Positions 39,836 to 50,142 of a stretch of 64,000 nt of DNA are shown here, piece after piece. This DNA is from Tetramitus jugosus. Lineage: Eukaryota > Heterolobosea > Eutetramitea > Acrasida > Vahlkampfiidae. The translations under genes were made by a program, and so were the position numbers. Position 1 is the first letter of the stretch. Each line of letters starts with the position of its first letter. The stretch spans positions 548,121 through 612,120 of the forward strand of contig OW569353.1 in assembly GCA_937625935.1 (NCBI GenBank). The letters are read 5' to 3'. The notes under the pieces are model-generated. The model did not search any database. It was given only the letters and a program-made list of their open reading frames with translations, and had not been told where the DNA came from.

Positions 39836-40440
39836 ATGGTACGTTTTTTCTGTGTGGCGTGAAAAAAGAATCGGTATTGGCTGTTCAAAACACATTTCAC
39901 ACTTGTCACTTCTTCATCAACCGAAAAACCAATACCGATTCTCTATGTTCTTTGTCAAATGAAACATGTTTGCTGACTTTCGAAATATTTTAGGGCAGAG
40001 TCAGAACTAAGACCGTCAAGAAGGCATCCAAGGTTATCGTCGAAAAGTACTACAGCGTTCTCAACCTTGACTTCCAAAACAACAAGAAAGTCATTGATGA
40101 AGTCGCCATCATTGCTTCCAAGAGACTCAGAAACAAGATTGCTGGATTCGTCACACATTTGATGAAGAGAATCCAAAAGGGTACTGTTAAGGGTATCTCC
40201 TTGAAGTTGCAAGAAGAAGAAAGAGAGAAGAGAATGGACTTTGTCCCTGAAGTCTCCGAAGTCGACAAGACCATCCAACAAGGAATCAATGTTGATGACG
40301 ATGTTGCTAACATGCTTGCTGCCATCGGTTTCAAGAATTTGGAACAAGTGACAAAGCTCAAGGAACAAAGAAAGGGCAAGAGAATCGAAAGAGGACCAAG
40401 ACCACAAAAGAAGGAAACTGAAGCTGTTGCTCAAGAGTAA
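39836..40440 (+). CDS. RPS17: 40S ribosomal protein eS17 (RPS17), intron directly after the ATG
   Basis: The ATG alone forms coding exon 1 (39836-39838). A 155-nt intron (39839-39993) begins GTACGT and ends ATTTTAG, and exon 2 is 39994-40440. The 149-residue protein starts [20 protein letters not shown] after the Met. It has the conserved [20 protein letters not shown] and [11 protein letters not shown] blocks of eS17, a 40S component near the mRNA exit and beak region. The C-terminus is extended and basic compared with the animal protein ([15 protein letters not shown]). The intron placement parallels that of eS27 2.3 kb away. Confidence 0.94.
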
Positions 40441-40745
40441 GCTTCTTCTTATAAACCCATTATGTTTCTAATCCCATGATCTTACCGTTTTTTACGTTTA
40501 TCCTTTTCAGAAAAACTTTATTGACCCGGTATCTGTGAGTTCGGTTCCTCTTGACTGAAACATTGGTCCTCGAGGATCGCGTGCAGTGAGCTTTACGATT
40601 TTTGCGCGGACAGTGATTCGCACAAATTGCCAAATTATTGCTGTTTTCTACCACTCAACCATCCAACAAATGAGTATGTATTGCTACCACTTCCAACGTG
40701 TCACTTCCAATGTTGCTCTCAATTTAGAGGTTGAATCTCACACGT
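40441..40745. other. Intergenic region between eS17 and the kinesin gene
   Basis: About 305 bp with a short GC-rich patch (GGTCCTCGAGGATCGCGTGC near 40564-40583) that could fold into a small hairpin. It presumably holds the eS17 3' end and the kinesin promoter. No RNA gene is identified. Confidence 0.4.
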
Positions 40746-43700
40746 ATGAATCCCAAAGGTAACAACGCAAAGGAAAAATCGAGGATCAAAGTCTTCGTGC
40801 GATGTAGACCTCTGACTGAAGAGGAAGCCGAGAGTGGCACTTGTGTCGCTATTGATGATAAAGAGAACACCATTAAAGTTAAGAGGTCTGCGTATCATAC
40901 AAAGGACTTTCAATTTGATGGTATATTCGGTTCCAATTCAACCCAGGAGTCCATTTATCAGGCAGTCGCTAAAGAAGCTCTGGACGATGTATTCAAGGGG
41001 TATCATGGCACAATTTTTGCTTACGGTCAGACAGGTACTGGCAAAACTTTTACGTATGTGAGATCCTAGCACGATTGTTCATCTCCTGTTGGTCATTGCA
41101 ACTCACTAGTCTCCATTCTATTCATACGATGTAGTATATCATGCCAACAAAAAGGTTTCGAAGGTATTATACCCAGAGCAATAGATGACATTTTTCACCG
41201 GATTAGAAGTGACACAGAGAATGATTACACTGTTCGAATGAGCTATGTCCAAATTTATATGGAAATGGTATGTTTTTATTTGTGTCTCGAATAATTCAAA
41301 AGCAATTTGACTAAGTTACCATGAGTACAGATACAAGATTTGTTGAATCCAGAAAACAATTCTCTTCAAATTAGGGAGGATCCTGTATCGGGTGTATATA
41401 TTGCCGGAGTGCATACGCAAGAGGTGAAAAATCCAACAGAGACATTGCAGTTCTATAATATAGGTGATGAGAATAGAGTGACAGCACTAACGAAAATGAA
41501 CGCTACCTCTAGTCGAAGTCATGCATGTTTAATCTTGAATATTGAGAAGAGATCGAGAGTTAATGAACAGGAGTACTCGGAAGAGATGGATAATAAGCGC
41601 GTTACGCGAGCTAATCTATTCCTTGTGGATTTGGCTGGGTCTGAGCGGTTGAAGAAAACTGCAGCAACTGGAGTTCGAAAGATGGAAGCAAAATATATTA
41701 ACCTGTCATTAACAACTCTTGGAATAGTGATCAACGCATTGGAATCATGTTTGTCTCATGTTCCATTCCGAGACTCAAAATTAACGAGACTTCTTCAAGA
41801 TTCTTTGAGCGGAAATGGAAAGACACGAATTATTGTGACAGTAGGTCCAAGTACAGGAAATTGTCAAGAAACTGTCAGCACACTCCAATTTGGACAAAGA
41901 GCTATGAATGTTCAAACTGTTGCAAAGGTGAATCAAACTGTGGACTATAAGGTAATGTGTATGAAGTTACAACAACAACTAGAGGAACTCGAAAATAGAT
42001 ACAGAGGTGTTCAATCGGACTTAGAGGAGGTTCTGAACGAAAATGATAGATTAGAGAGGGATTTGTCTGATCAAAGAGAGAAGGTTGCAACACTGAATGA
42101 CATGCTTAAGTTGACATCTCAGTCTGTAGAAACAGAGAAACAGGAACTACTAAAAATGATTGAGTCAGATTTAGTAACAGCAGAGAGAAACAAGTTTCTT
42201 GTGGAAGAGCTAACTAAACAGATTGAAGAACTTCGATCTAAACATGAAAACGAGATTCAAGATACAGAGGAGGAATATAGAGCACAACAAGTTTCTCAAG
42301 AGAGGGTTATATACACATTAGAGGAACAAATGCAAGAAAAAGAGAGGGAGGCAAGTATTCTGTCCACTGAGAATCAAAATCTTTCAGAACATGTGAACAG
42401 ACTTAATAATCAACTCCTTACAACTAGTGAAGAATTGAATAAACTTCAAAGTGGATATGATAATATCAGAATGGAACAACAATCACTCGCTGAGGAGAAT
42501 AGTAGAGAAAAAGCGAGGATTTCAGAGCTCGTTAAAGACAATGAAGAACTGAAGTTAGCCGTTCGAAAATTGACAGATGGTTCTCAACTGCTGGAGAAAC
42601 AGAGAATAGAAGACAGCACTAGTATTATGCGTCAGGAGCATAGAATATCGGAATTAACACAAGAGATTCTAAGTCTAAACAGTGAACTAGATGTTGCGAG
42701 AGATGAGATAGTCAAGTTGAAAAATGACAATGAAACTTTACTGTCTCAGAAGGAAGATTTGTATCATAACAATATTCAGTTCGTTTCAGAGAGTAGCTAC
42801 CTAAGTGAGGAGGTGAAGAAACTCGAAAATGACGTCAAAAATGCAGAGGTAATGAATAAGCAGCTCAGAGATGAGTTATCTGAAGTGAAGTCACAGTCAA
42901 AAAGTACCACAGATCGACTGTCTTTAGCAAACAGTGAACTTAATGAAAAGGATAATAGGTTAAAAAATAATGAGACGACCATTCAAGATCTATTGTCTGA
43001 AACTAGCGATTTGAGGCAAAAGTATGAAGAGTCTTGCAAGATTATCACGAATCTTCAAGCTCAATGCTCAAGTATAATTGACATAACGTCTTCTTTTGAG
43101 ACCACCAGTGTAGACGTGGAGTCTTCTACTGAACAGGGAGAGGATTCATCTGCCCCATCTCCGATCTCTCGGATTATAGAAGATCTGAAAACAAAGTACA
43201 CCAATGCCCTCAAAGCTTCTGAAGAAGGAAAGAGCATGCTCGATCGTTTGCGCTCAATTGTAAAGCAATATTGCAACGAAAAGATCATTAACAACGAAAT
43301 TTATCTTCTAGGGAAGGTGATCCATTCTGTTGTTGAAAATTTAGATGGAGATGATATAACCAAAGTAGTTCTAGACTCATTGAGCCCTTACTTGAAGCAT
43401 GACCTCTCTGGTGATGAAAAATCGCACAGCACGACGAACGAAATAAGTTGGAGAACTCAAATCGAGGAGACAATCCAATTTACAAGAAGTCAAGAAACAG
43501 AAGCATTGCCTTTATGCCCTGACGAATCTGTTAATGCTTTTATCAGCTCAATCATGAGAAATCAAGCTTCGATTGAGCCTCCAGTCTTCAAACCATTGAG
43601 CATTGAAGAGGAATATTCTTCGAGTTGCTTCAAGTTCACGAACTACCAAAAGGAGTTGATTTCGGATATATCTTACTCAAGTGTATATAATCAAGCATAC

Positions 43701-44747
43701 CAAAGATTAGTAGTTCGGCAAGAGAGTTTTAAGAATGTCCAAATTGATGACTCACAGAGTGACCCAAATCAACTGCTAGATACTCTCGAGGAATATTTGA
43801 AACATGATTTGGATTTGTCCCTACTATCTAATTGTTGGCTCAATACATCATGGGTCCTATTGTCATTGATGGCGAAAAGAACTGATCTATCAATTAAGAA
43901 CGACCACTATTTGAGAGTATTAATTGCACTAACAAACGATATTTCAACCCAATTGCTCGGTTCTGGTACTCATGCTGGTAGAATGAACCGAGTGTTATTT
44001 GAGTGTGCTATTGAGCTGTCAAAGCACGCTGGTTCATTTAATGCTTTGCAACAGAAGATTGAGATTAAGTTTAGAAGTGAAAGAGCAGCAAGAAAAATTC
44101 AGAAATTGTGGAAGGGATACAAGAAGAGACAGAATACAACTCAAGAAAAGAAATTGGTAGAAGAGAACCAAAAAGCTATGAAGAAGATTGCAGAGCTAAG
44201 TCGTTCAAAGGAGGCACTGGTCAGTCGGCTCGAACAATCGAACGTGGAAACTGGTCAGATGTTAATGAGGCAATCGTATCAAGAACTGGAGAGTCTGTTT
44301 GAGACAATGAGAAAGTATTTCTTGTGGGACGTACCAAAGAAGACCCCAGATTCACCAAGTTCCTCCCTTGGAACACCTACCTCAGGATCCAGCTTCTCCA
44401 GTCCTAAAACGCCAGAGGAACAAAGAAAGTTGAAACGACACTCTACAACAGTTGCACAAAACTATGGAGAACAGAGAAGTAGGTTCTTTGGTGAGAGCAT
44501 GGTGAATATGGATGATTTCTCGATGGGCAGTACCTCTCCAACCAACACACCAAGTCCCATCAACAGACACAGATCTTCCACGTCGTTCATGAGCTCTCCA
44601 TTGCTGAGATCCAATAGCTATACTGGGATCACGTTGCCATCTGCTATGCGGTCCCAGAGAAATCGTTCTTCTACGAATGTGCTGGCAAGAGATGCAAATC
44701 TTCATCGATCTCCTTTTGAGGAGAGTAGTAGTAGTAACATGGACTAA
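40746..44747 (+). CDS. Kinesin with N-terminal motor, long coiled coil and IQ motif (three exons)
   Basis: Exons are 40746-41053, 41135-41267 and 41331-44747. The introns (81 and 63 nt) are GT-AG, and the joined product is 1,285 residues. Motor landmarks are the P-loop G94-Q-T-G-T-G-K-T101, switch I MNATSSRSHACLILNIEK and switch II LFLVDLAGSERLKKT. The motor is at the N-terminus, so it is probably plus-end directed (inference from family). A coiled coil covers roughly residues 350-780, followed by a globular helical region and an IQ motif (RAARKIQKLWKGYKKRQ) that could bind calmodulin or a light chain. The tail is rich in Ser/Pro/Thr. The subfamily is not clear. Both exon boundaries restore the motor alignment exactly (GKTFT|ISC and YMEM|IQDLLNP). 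Confidence 0.92.
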
Positions 44748-44827
44748 TCGGTCACCCTGTTGCAACAATAACAATTATACAAGTAAATAGTACAAACATG
44801 TTTCTTTATGAGTTTTGTTTCGGCAAT

Positions 44828-45349
44828 TTATACTTGCTCCAATTCAACCAACACACCATTGCAATCCTTTGGGTGCAAAAAGATGACAGGCTTACCATGA
44901 GCTCCAATCTTGATCTCGCCCAATGTTCGAACACCCTTGCCCTTCACTTGTTCAACAGCAACATTGATATCATCGACTTCGAGACACACGTGATGAATTC
45001 CACCAGACTTGTTCTTCTCCAAAAAGTTTGCAATCGGCGATTTTTCACCCAACGGATGCAACAATTCAAATTTTGTGTTGTTCAAGTTGATAAAAACAGT
45101 GATTACACCGTGTTCTGGTTGATCAAAAGGTTCTCCTACCTGAGCACCCAACACATCTCTATAGAATTGAGATGCTTGTTCAAGATTAGGCACTGCAATC
45201 GCAACGTGATTCAATCGACCCACTTTGAGCAAGTTGGAAGGAACTGAAGCATCACTACCACTAGTTGCAAATGATCTCGTGAAGGTTTGCTTGATGATAT
45301 TTCTATTGTTGTTGACTGCTGTTGTCGTTTGTAGAATTCTGCGTAGCAT
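44828..45349 (-). CDS. MCEE: Methylmalonyl-CoA epimerase, mitochondrial
   Basis: A 173-residue vicinal-oxygen-chelate fold protein: VGRLNHVAIAVPNLEQASQF (metal-binding His), FELLHPLGEKSPIANFLEKN, GGIHHVCLEVDDINVAVEQV (second His) and the final metal Glu in NGVLVELEQV. These match methylmalonyl-CoA epimerase, which interconverts the R and S forms of methylmalonyl-CoA in propionate and odd-chain catabolism. Residues 1-35 are basic and hydroxylated without acidic residues (MLRRILQTTTAVNNNRNIIK), a likely mitochondrial presequence. The start ATG is the complement of 45347-45349. It is convergent with kinesin and divergent from the SNARE gene (144 bp). Confidence 0.9.
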   Translation of the reverse strand: MLRRILQTTTAVNNNRNIIKQTFTRSFATSGSDASVPSNLLKVGRLNHVAIAVPNLEQASQFYRDVLGAQVGEPFDQPEHGVITVFINLNNTKFELLHPLGEKSPIANFLEKNKSGGIHHVCLEVDDINVAVEQVKGKGVRTLGEIKIGAHGKPVIFLHPKDCNGVLVELEQV

Positions 45350-45493
45350 TGTGATCAAGTTGTTTTTTGTTTTTTGCTTTTTGTGTTTGTGGTTGGATTT
45401 CTGAGCGCGGTAATTTATATTTTTGCCGCTTGTTTTTTGACGTTTGAAGCAGGCGGGTTGGAAGAAAAACCACCAGATTCCAAAGAAACAACA

Positions 45494-46063
45494 ATGACCA
45501 TTGACTATTGTTTAATTGCCGCTGGAGATCCATTGTACAGAGTAATTCAACACCCGAAACAATGCCCCAACATTGACGATTCCATATCGACCGTTGTCAA
45601 CAAAGTGGATGCCTCTACGCCTCACAAGCGCACGCTCAACAGTGACTCTCTATCGATTCATTACCAAGTGACAAACAAGGTGTTGTTTCTGTGTGTGACA
45701 TCGCGAGACACTCCCATTCGAACTGCATACCTACTGTTGGATGAATTGGCAGAACTAGTGGCCAAAAACAGAATTCTAGTCGTGGATGGCAACGGTGGAG
45801 TCACCTCGGTGGATCACTCGACAAAAAAGTTTTTAAAGGAGAGGCTAAAGTATTACAATGATCCTTCCAATGATAAATTACAAAAATTGAATGACAAGGT
45901 CAATGAGTTGAAGGATGTCATGGTGCAGAACGTGGATCAAATTGTGGAAACGCTGAGCAAGTCTGACGTTCTAGAGAATCAGAGTAAGCAATTGGATGAG
46001 TCAGGTGTTGATTTTGCTCGAGGTAGCAAATCGGTTCGGAACCGTAGTTGCATCCTGTCATAA
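45494..46063 (+). CDS. Ykt6-like longin R-SNARE lacking the canonical arginine, with C-terminal CaaX box
   Basis: The 189-residue protein begins with a longin-type fold (TIDYCLIAAGDPLYRVI; NKVLFLCVTSRDTPIRTAYL). It ends with a short SNARE-like coil and the prenylation box Cys-Ile-Leu-Ser, with no membrane helix, as in Ykt6. The segment LSKSDVLENQSKQL parallels Ykt6 closely, but the stretch that should carry the zero-layer Arg (Glu-Arg-Gly-Glu) is missing. Compared with Ykt6 about eight residues appear deleted, or the layer residue is Thr. Function in membrane fusion may therefore be altered. The ATG at 45494 has the context ACAACAATG. Confidence 0.72.
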   Translation: MTIDYCLIAAGDPLYRVIQHPKQCPNIDDSISTVVNKVDASTPHKRTLNSDSLSIHYQVTNKVLFLCVTSRDTPIRTAYLLLDELAELVAKNRILVVDGNGGVTSVDHSTKKFLKERLKYYNDPSNDKLQKLNDKVNELKDVMVQNVDQIVETLSKSDVLENQSKQLDESGVDFARGSKSVRNRSCILS

Positions 46064-46231
46064 GAAAACGCTTCAATGAAATTCCTCTCGCGTGTACTTT
46101 AAAAACTCCGCCTCCCTTTTTGCCAAAACATTCCTTGACAAAAAAACGCGTGATTTGTCTCTCTGTTCTTTCGTTTTCGCGCAATCATTGCCTCATCTTT
46201 GTTGTCCTACTACTATTTAGCTCTCTGAAAA

Positions 46232-46744
46232 ATGGTCGTTAGAAACAATGTAATTCTTCTCTATGGATGCACCGTTCCAGTCTCACTACAAAAACTGGAC
46301 CAACTGATGGAACAACTACTAGAACAGCAGCAAAATTCAAATCTTGACAAGAGCAATGCAGAGAATTGGACCCGGTTGCAACAGTACATGAAAAATCGAA
46401 AGTCAACCGCTCATTGGACACTGGACGAAAGAATTGTCAATCAATTTTTAAAGTGCATGAATGTTCAATCAGATGTTTGTCTGTTCAATGATAAAAATGG
46501 ACGATTTTACATTTATCTCAAGAGAATCTATGTGCATGAATGGAATATGATTGCGTTTGATTTTGATCATGACAAGAAGGAGATGTTGCACTGTGATTTC
46601 TGTGGTGACAATTCAAAGCAATTTGATCAGAGATGTGCTGTTCCGACCAAGGAGGAACTTGGTCATGTGAAGGACGCCGTTACAAAGTTTCATGATGGTC
46701 AAATGTATAATGTGGCTTACATGTCTGTTCATTATACATCCTAA
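46232..46744 (+). CDS. Hypothetical protein, 170 aa
   Basis: Not recognised. The first residues (VVRNNVILLYGCTVPVSLQK) form a hydrophobic strand, and a Gln/Asn-rich helix follows. The C-terminal half has a Cys/His cluster (LHCDFCGDNSKQFDQRC) and ends in a hydrophobic strand. The ATG at 46232 is preceded by CTGAAAA. The gene is co-oriented with the SNARE gene (168 bp gap). Composition and intact length support a real cytosolic protein. No role is proposed. Confidence 0.55.
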   Translation: MVVRNNVILLYGCTVPVSLQKLDQLMEQLLEQQQNSNLDKSNAENWTRLQQYMKNRKSTAHWTLDERIVNQFLKCMNVQSDVCLFNDKNGRFYIYLKRIYVHEWNMIAFDFDHDKKEMLHCDFCGDNSKQFDQRCAVPTKEELGHVKDAVTKFHDGQMYNVAYMSVHYTS

Positions 46745-46894
46745 GTATAAGTGAGTGCCAAAGTATGATGCATTCATGTGAAGGAGAGTTTTTGAACAGT
46801 ATATAGACACATACATGAGCGAGTGTGAACACGAATAAAGTTGTCGTTGTTGTTTTTGTTGTTTAGATATGAGATTGGCAATTGCACGTTCACC

Positions 46895-48787
46895 TTAACA
46901 GACTGGTTTGAAGCCGAGGTACAACTTATCCTTAATGTCCATCACTGTCGAATAAACACCGAGGCCACCCATCAGTGCAGTTGCCAAACCAATAACGATG
47001 GCGACACTAAATACAATGAGAAAAGTAATCCTGAATCTTCTGGCAGGATATCCAATGACAATCTGACCCAACAAGCTGCTCAAGAATCCAATTATCATGA
47101 ACCAGAGACCATAATCCCATGGCAATCGTTTCAAGATGATATACTGAGCTGTTGTGATCGATGATGTGAAGAACACCATGATTGATGATGTAGCCGACGC
47201 TACACTACCATCCATTCCCATTTCTAGTAGCAAAGGACCCTTGATCATTCCACCTCCGATGCCAAGAAGTGCGGCCATAATACCAGCAACGAAGCAAAAC
47301 ATTGGATACAAGGTCACAGTTTTAAGTGTCCAAATGATGTCATCTGTGCTCTCTTGTTTCTGAGAAGAGAGCAATTGTGTCTTCTCTGAGGATAGATGAA
47401 CTACTGACTCTTCTGGATATTGTACGTCATCATTTTGCGATACATCTGTTGTGTCTTGTGCAACAACATTCACTGCGTCGTCACTCTTCTTTCTTATCTT
47501 GTTTCTATCTCTGTAAACCAAAAACGACCCAATAATGGTACAAATTGTGATGAATATAGGGAATTGAAGGCCAAACAATGTCCAGTACACAGGTGAACAA
47601 GGTTTCACACCGGCAACTGAGTCTGCACCATGACCACCTCTCAACAAACTCATTGTAATGATGATGCACCAGCAAAAGATCAGAATACCAATCTTTGATG
47701 ACAGAGATAACCAAGATTTCCATCTGGGAGTCTTCTGGGCTACCTGTGTAATACTACTAGCGGTACTGTTGACTGAGGAAGAAGCAGCCTTTTGACTCTT
47801 CTGCTTCAATTCCTTTCTCATGGTTGAAAAACCCTTTTGGAATGTTCTCACTGTTGTGAATCCCAGAATGAGAAACAACAATGACACAGTAAGCCACTCA
47901 GGGAACGTAATGTTACAAATCACACCAACAGTCGTACCAATCAGAGTAAACGGTTCAAACACGAGTGCGGCATCATAATTGATCAATGGCTTCGATGGAT
48001 CTTCCGGATGAGTTTGGAATGTCATTACTATAACATTCAACAATGCTCCACCAAAAATCATTGCCTTTGACAATGGAATAGCAACCGTAGGAGGGAATTG
48101 ACCCAAGAGCTGCAACAATGGAACGAACAATCCACCACCTCCAATACCTCCTGCTCCACTCAGCACACCACCTACGAAATTTGTAGACGTAGCCAAAATG
48201 TCCCACACTGAGAAACCGTCCTTGAACAAATTCTTGTGTTGACAAATGCGCGGCTCCACTTCAACACCACTGAGACGACTGCTACTGCCACCATCATCCA
48301 AGTTGTTAATATAATAATTGATCGAAGAAGAATGACCCGATGAATAAGAAGACAACAACAGATCAGCATCATCCATATCAACTGCAACAGTCTTATTCTT
48401 GGGAGGTGTTGGTTGTTGCACTGGCTTACACCTGAACGAATCATGAATCTCATGTTCACATTGCGTATTGTTAGAGCAGAATGAACATGTGAGAGTCACA
48501 CGCGAGCAAATCAATTCCTCGCCACAATAACGAATCGTATTGTTGAGTGCACAGGGTTGACCGAGATTGTCTTGCCATGTACCACCATTGCTCTTGCCTG
48601 ATCTCTTATTGAAAATGGTAAAGGGTGCCAAGAGGAAATTAGACAGAGAAAAGGAAGGTTTCTCTGTTGGTGTCTCCACATCCAATGACGTTGTAGTACT
48701 CACCATACTACAGGAGAAACATAAAAGTACAACCAAGAGGATGACGAGGGACAAGGATTTTGAAAGAACGAACCTATTTGCTGTCAT
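46895..48787 (-). CDS. TauE/SafE-family membrane transporter with cysteine-rich luminal N-terminus
   Basis: A 630-residue protein. Residues 1-30 are a signal peptide (SLSLVILLVVLLCFSCSMVS). Residues 70-125 hold a six-to-eight-cysteine extracellular segment (GQPCALNNTIRYCGEELICS), and two TauE-type halves follow. Half one has GGVLSGAGGIGGGGLFVPLL, and half two has AGIMAALLGIGGGMIKGPLL followed by EMGMDGSVASATSSIMVFF, the duplicated Gly-rich motifs of the family. About eight to nine helices are expected. Bacterial members export sulfite or organosulfonates. Eukaryotic versions with a Cys-rich head are common in protists and plants, but their substrates are not well known. The ATG is the complement of 48785-48787. 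Confidence 0.85.
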   Translation of the reverse strand: MTANRFVLSKSLSLVILLVVLLCFSCSMVSTTTSLDVETPTEKPSFSLSNFLLAPFTIFNKRSGKSNGGTWQDNLGQPCALNNTIRYCGEELICSRVTLTCSFCSNNTQCEHEIHDSFRCKPVQQPTPPKNKTVAVDMDDADLLLSSYSSGHSSSINYYINNLDDGGSSSRLSGVEVEPRICQHKNLFKDGFSVWDILATSTNFVGGVLSGAGGIGGGGLFVPLLQLLGQFPPTVAIPLSKAMIFGGALLNVIVMTFQTHPEDPSKPLINYDAALVFEPFTLIGTTVGVICNITFPEWLTVSLLFLILGFTTVRTFQKGFSTMRKELKQKSQKAASSSVNSTASSITQVAQKTPRWKSWLSLSSKIGILIFCWCIIITMSLLRGGHGADSVAGVKPCSPVYWTLFGLQFPIFITICTIIGSFLVYRDRNKIRKKSDDAVNVVAQDTTDVSQNDDVQYPEESVVHLSSEKTQLLSSQKQESTDDIIWTLKTVTLYPMFCFVAGIMAALLGIGGGMIKGPLLLEMGMDGSVASATSSIMVFFTSSITTAQYIILKRLPWDYGLWFMIIGFLSSLLGQIVIGYPARRFRITFLIVFSVAIVIGLATALMGGLGVYSTVMDIKDKLYLGFKPVC

Positions 48788-49151
48788 GATTGTCAAGGCA
48801 GTGTGGTTGTTGTTGGGTTAGTTCTACCTAGTAGATTGTGTCGCTTTGTTCCGTCTGGGAATTTAATTTCGCGGGAACGAGTTTTGTCAAACTGGTCTTC
48901 CATTTCATAATTTCGCGATTGTATCTTCCGCTCGGACACTTGAAGTTTACAGTGTTATCATTGTGAAGAGGAAGAAGTGCAACACCTACCTCACAAATTG
49001 GTACAACAGATAAGCAGGTATCACCAACATAAACACTTCATAACCTCATCATCGCCGTACCAAAGCGGAATATTATTTCTCCGATTTGGACACTTTTTAT
49101 CACACACAAAAAACCGCTCTTCTTCCCTCTCTGGCAAAGCAAAACAACAAA
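48788..49151. promoter_or_regulatory. Divergent intergenic region with repeated AATTTCGCG
   Basis: A region of 364 bp between the divergent TauE-like and cathepsin genes. The sequence AATTTCGCG occurs twice (about 48864 and 48908), resembling an E2F-type core, though no factor is known. Promoters for both genes are expected here. Confidence 0.4.
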
Positions 49152-50057
49152 ATGTCATCTACTACAACTGTACTTTTACTCTGCTCAGCTTTGGTGTTGC
49201 TCGTCTGCAGCTTCACTCAAGCAAGTAAACTCAACAAACAAGGTGGTTGTGTCGTCAGAAAATATTCTGGTGAGAATAGACCTCAATTGATCACGACTCC
49301 TCAACCACATCACAACATTCCTCTTGCTGACCTACCAGAGCAATGGGACTGGAGAAACGTTTCCGGTAAGAACTACTTGTCACCTACTAGAAACCAACAC
49401 ATTCCTCAATATTGTGGCAGTTGCTGGGCACATGGTTCCACCAGTGCTTTGGCAGACAGAATCAACATTCAAAAGAAGGGAGTCTGGCCAAATGTCATGC
49501 TCTCTGTTCAACACGTTATTGATTGTGGTGATGCTGGCAGTTGCTACGGTGGTGATGATATCCCAGTCTACGAATACGCAAATCAATATGGTATTCCAGA
49601 TGAGACATGTAACAATTATCAAGCAAAGAATCAAGAGTGCAATGAGTTCAATGCATGTGGAACTTGCACTTCTTTCAGTAACTCTACCTGTAAGCCTATT
49701 ACAAACTATAAGCGATGGAAGGTTTCACAATACGGTAGCATCAGTGGAGAACATGAAATGAAGGCTGAGATTTATGCTCGTGGACCAATCAGTTGTGGAA
49801 TTCACGCTGATGACAAGTTGGAAGCATACACTGGAGGTGTTTTCGAAGAGTTTGTCGCTTTCCCAATGATCAATCACATTATTTCTGTTGTCGGATGGGG
49901 CAAGGAACAATCTTCTGGAAAGAACTATTGGATTGTTAGAAACTCATGGGGTGAGCCATACGGAGAACAAGGTTTCTTCCGTATTGTCACTGGAAGCAGA
50001 TTCTACAATTTGGCTATCGAGACTGAATGCGCTTTTGCTGTTCCTATCGTCGACTAA
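49152..50057 (+). CDS. Cathepsin Z/X-like cysteine protease (papain family C1A)
   Basis: The 301-residue precursor has a signal peptide ([19 protein letters not shown]), a short propeptide and a papain-family domain. The H83-I-P85 insertion just before the active site ([15 protein letters not shown], catalytic C91) is the mark of cathepsin Z/X. The catalytic His lies in [12 protein letters not shown] and the Asn in [17 protein letters not shown]. Cathepsin Z is a lysosomal carboxypeptidase, and amoebae also secrete such proteases. Cysteines and residues [16 protein letters not shown] mark the start of the mature enzyme. The ATG at 49152 (context AACAAAATG) is the first in frame before the signal peptide. 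Confidence 0.94.
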   Translation: MSSTTTVLLLCSALVLLVCSFTQASKLNKQGGCVVRKYSGENRPQLITTPQPHHNIPLADLPEQWDWRNVSGKNYLSPTRNQHIPQYCGSCWAHGSTSALADRINIQKKGVWPNVMLSVQHVIDCGDAGSCYGGDDIPVYEYANQYGIPDETCNNYQAKNQECNEFNACGTCTSFSNSTCKPITNYKRWKVSQYGSISGEHEMKAEIYARGPISCGIHADDKLEAYTGGVFEEFVAFPMINHIISVVGWGKEQSSGKNYWIVRNSWGEPYGEQGFFRIVTGSRFYNLAIETECAFAVPIVD

Positions 50058-50142
50058 GAATTGTAAACAATAATAGTATTCACACTTTTCTTCGGTTGAG
50101 TGTTCGTCATGTTATTTGCTGTTTTTTTATTTTACTAAAGCT

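Noticed and set aside
40740-44747. Treating the kinesin motor pieces as separate or broken genes
   Set aside because: Two short GT-AG introns restore the motor alignment exactly, so it is one intact gene.
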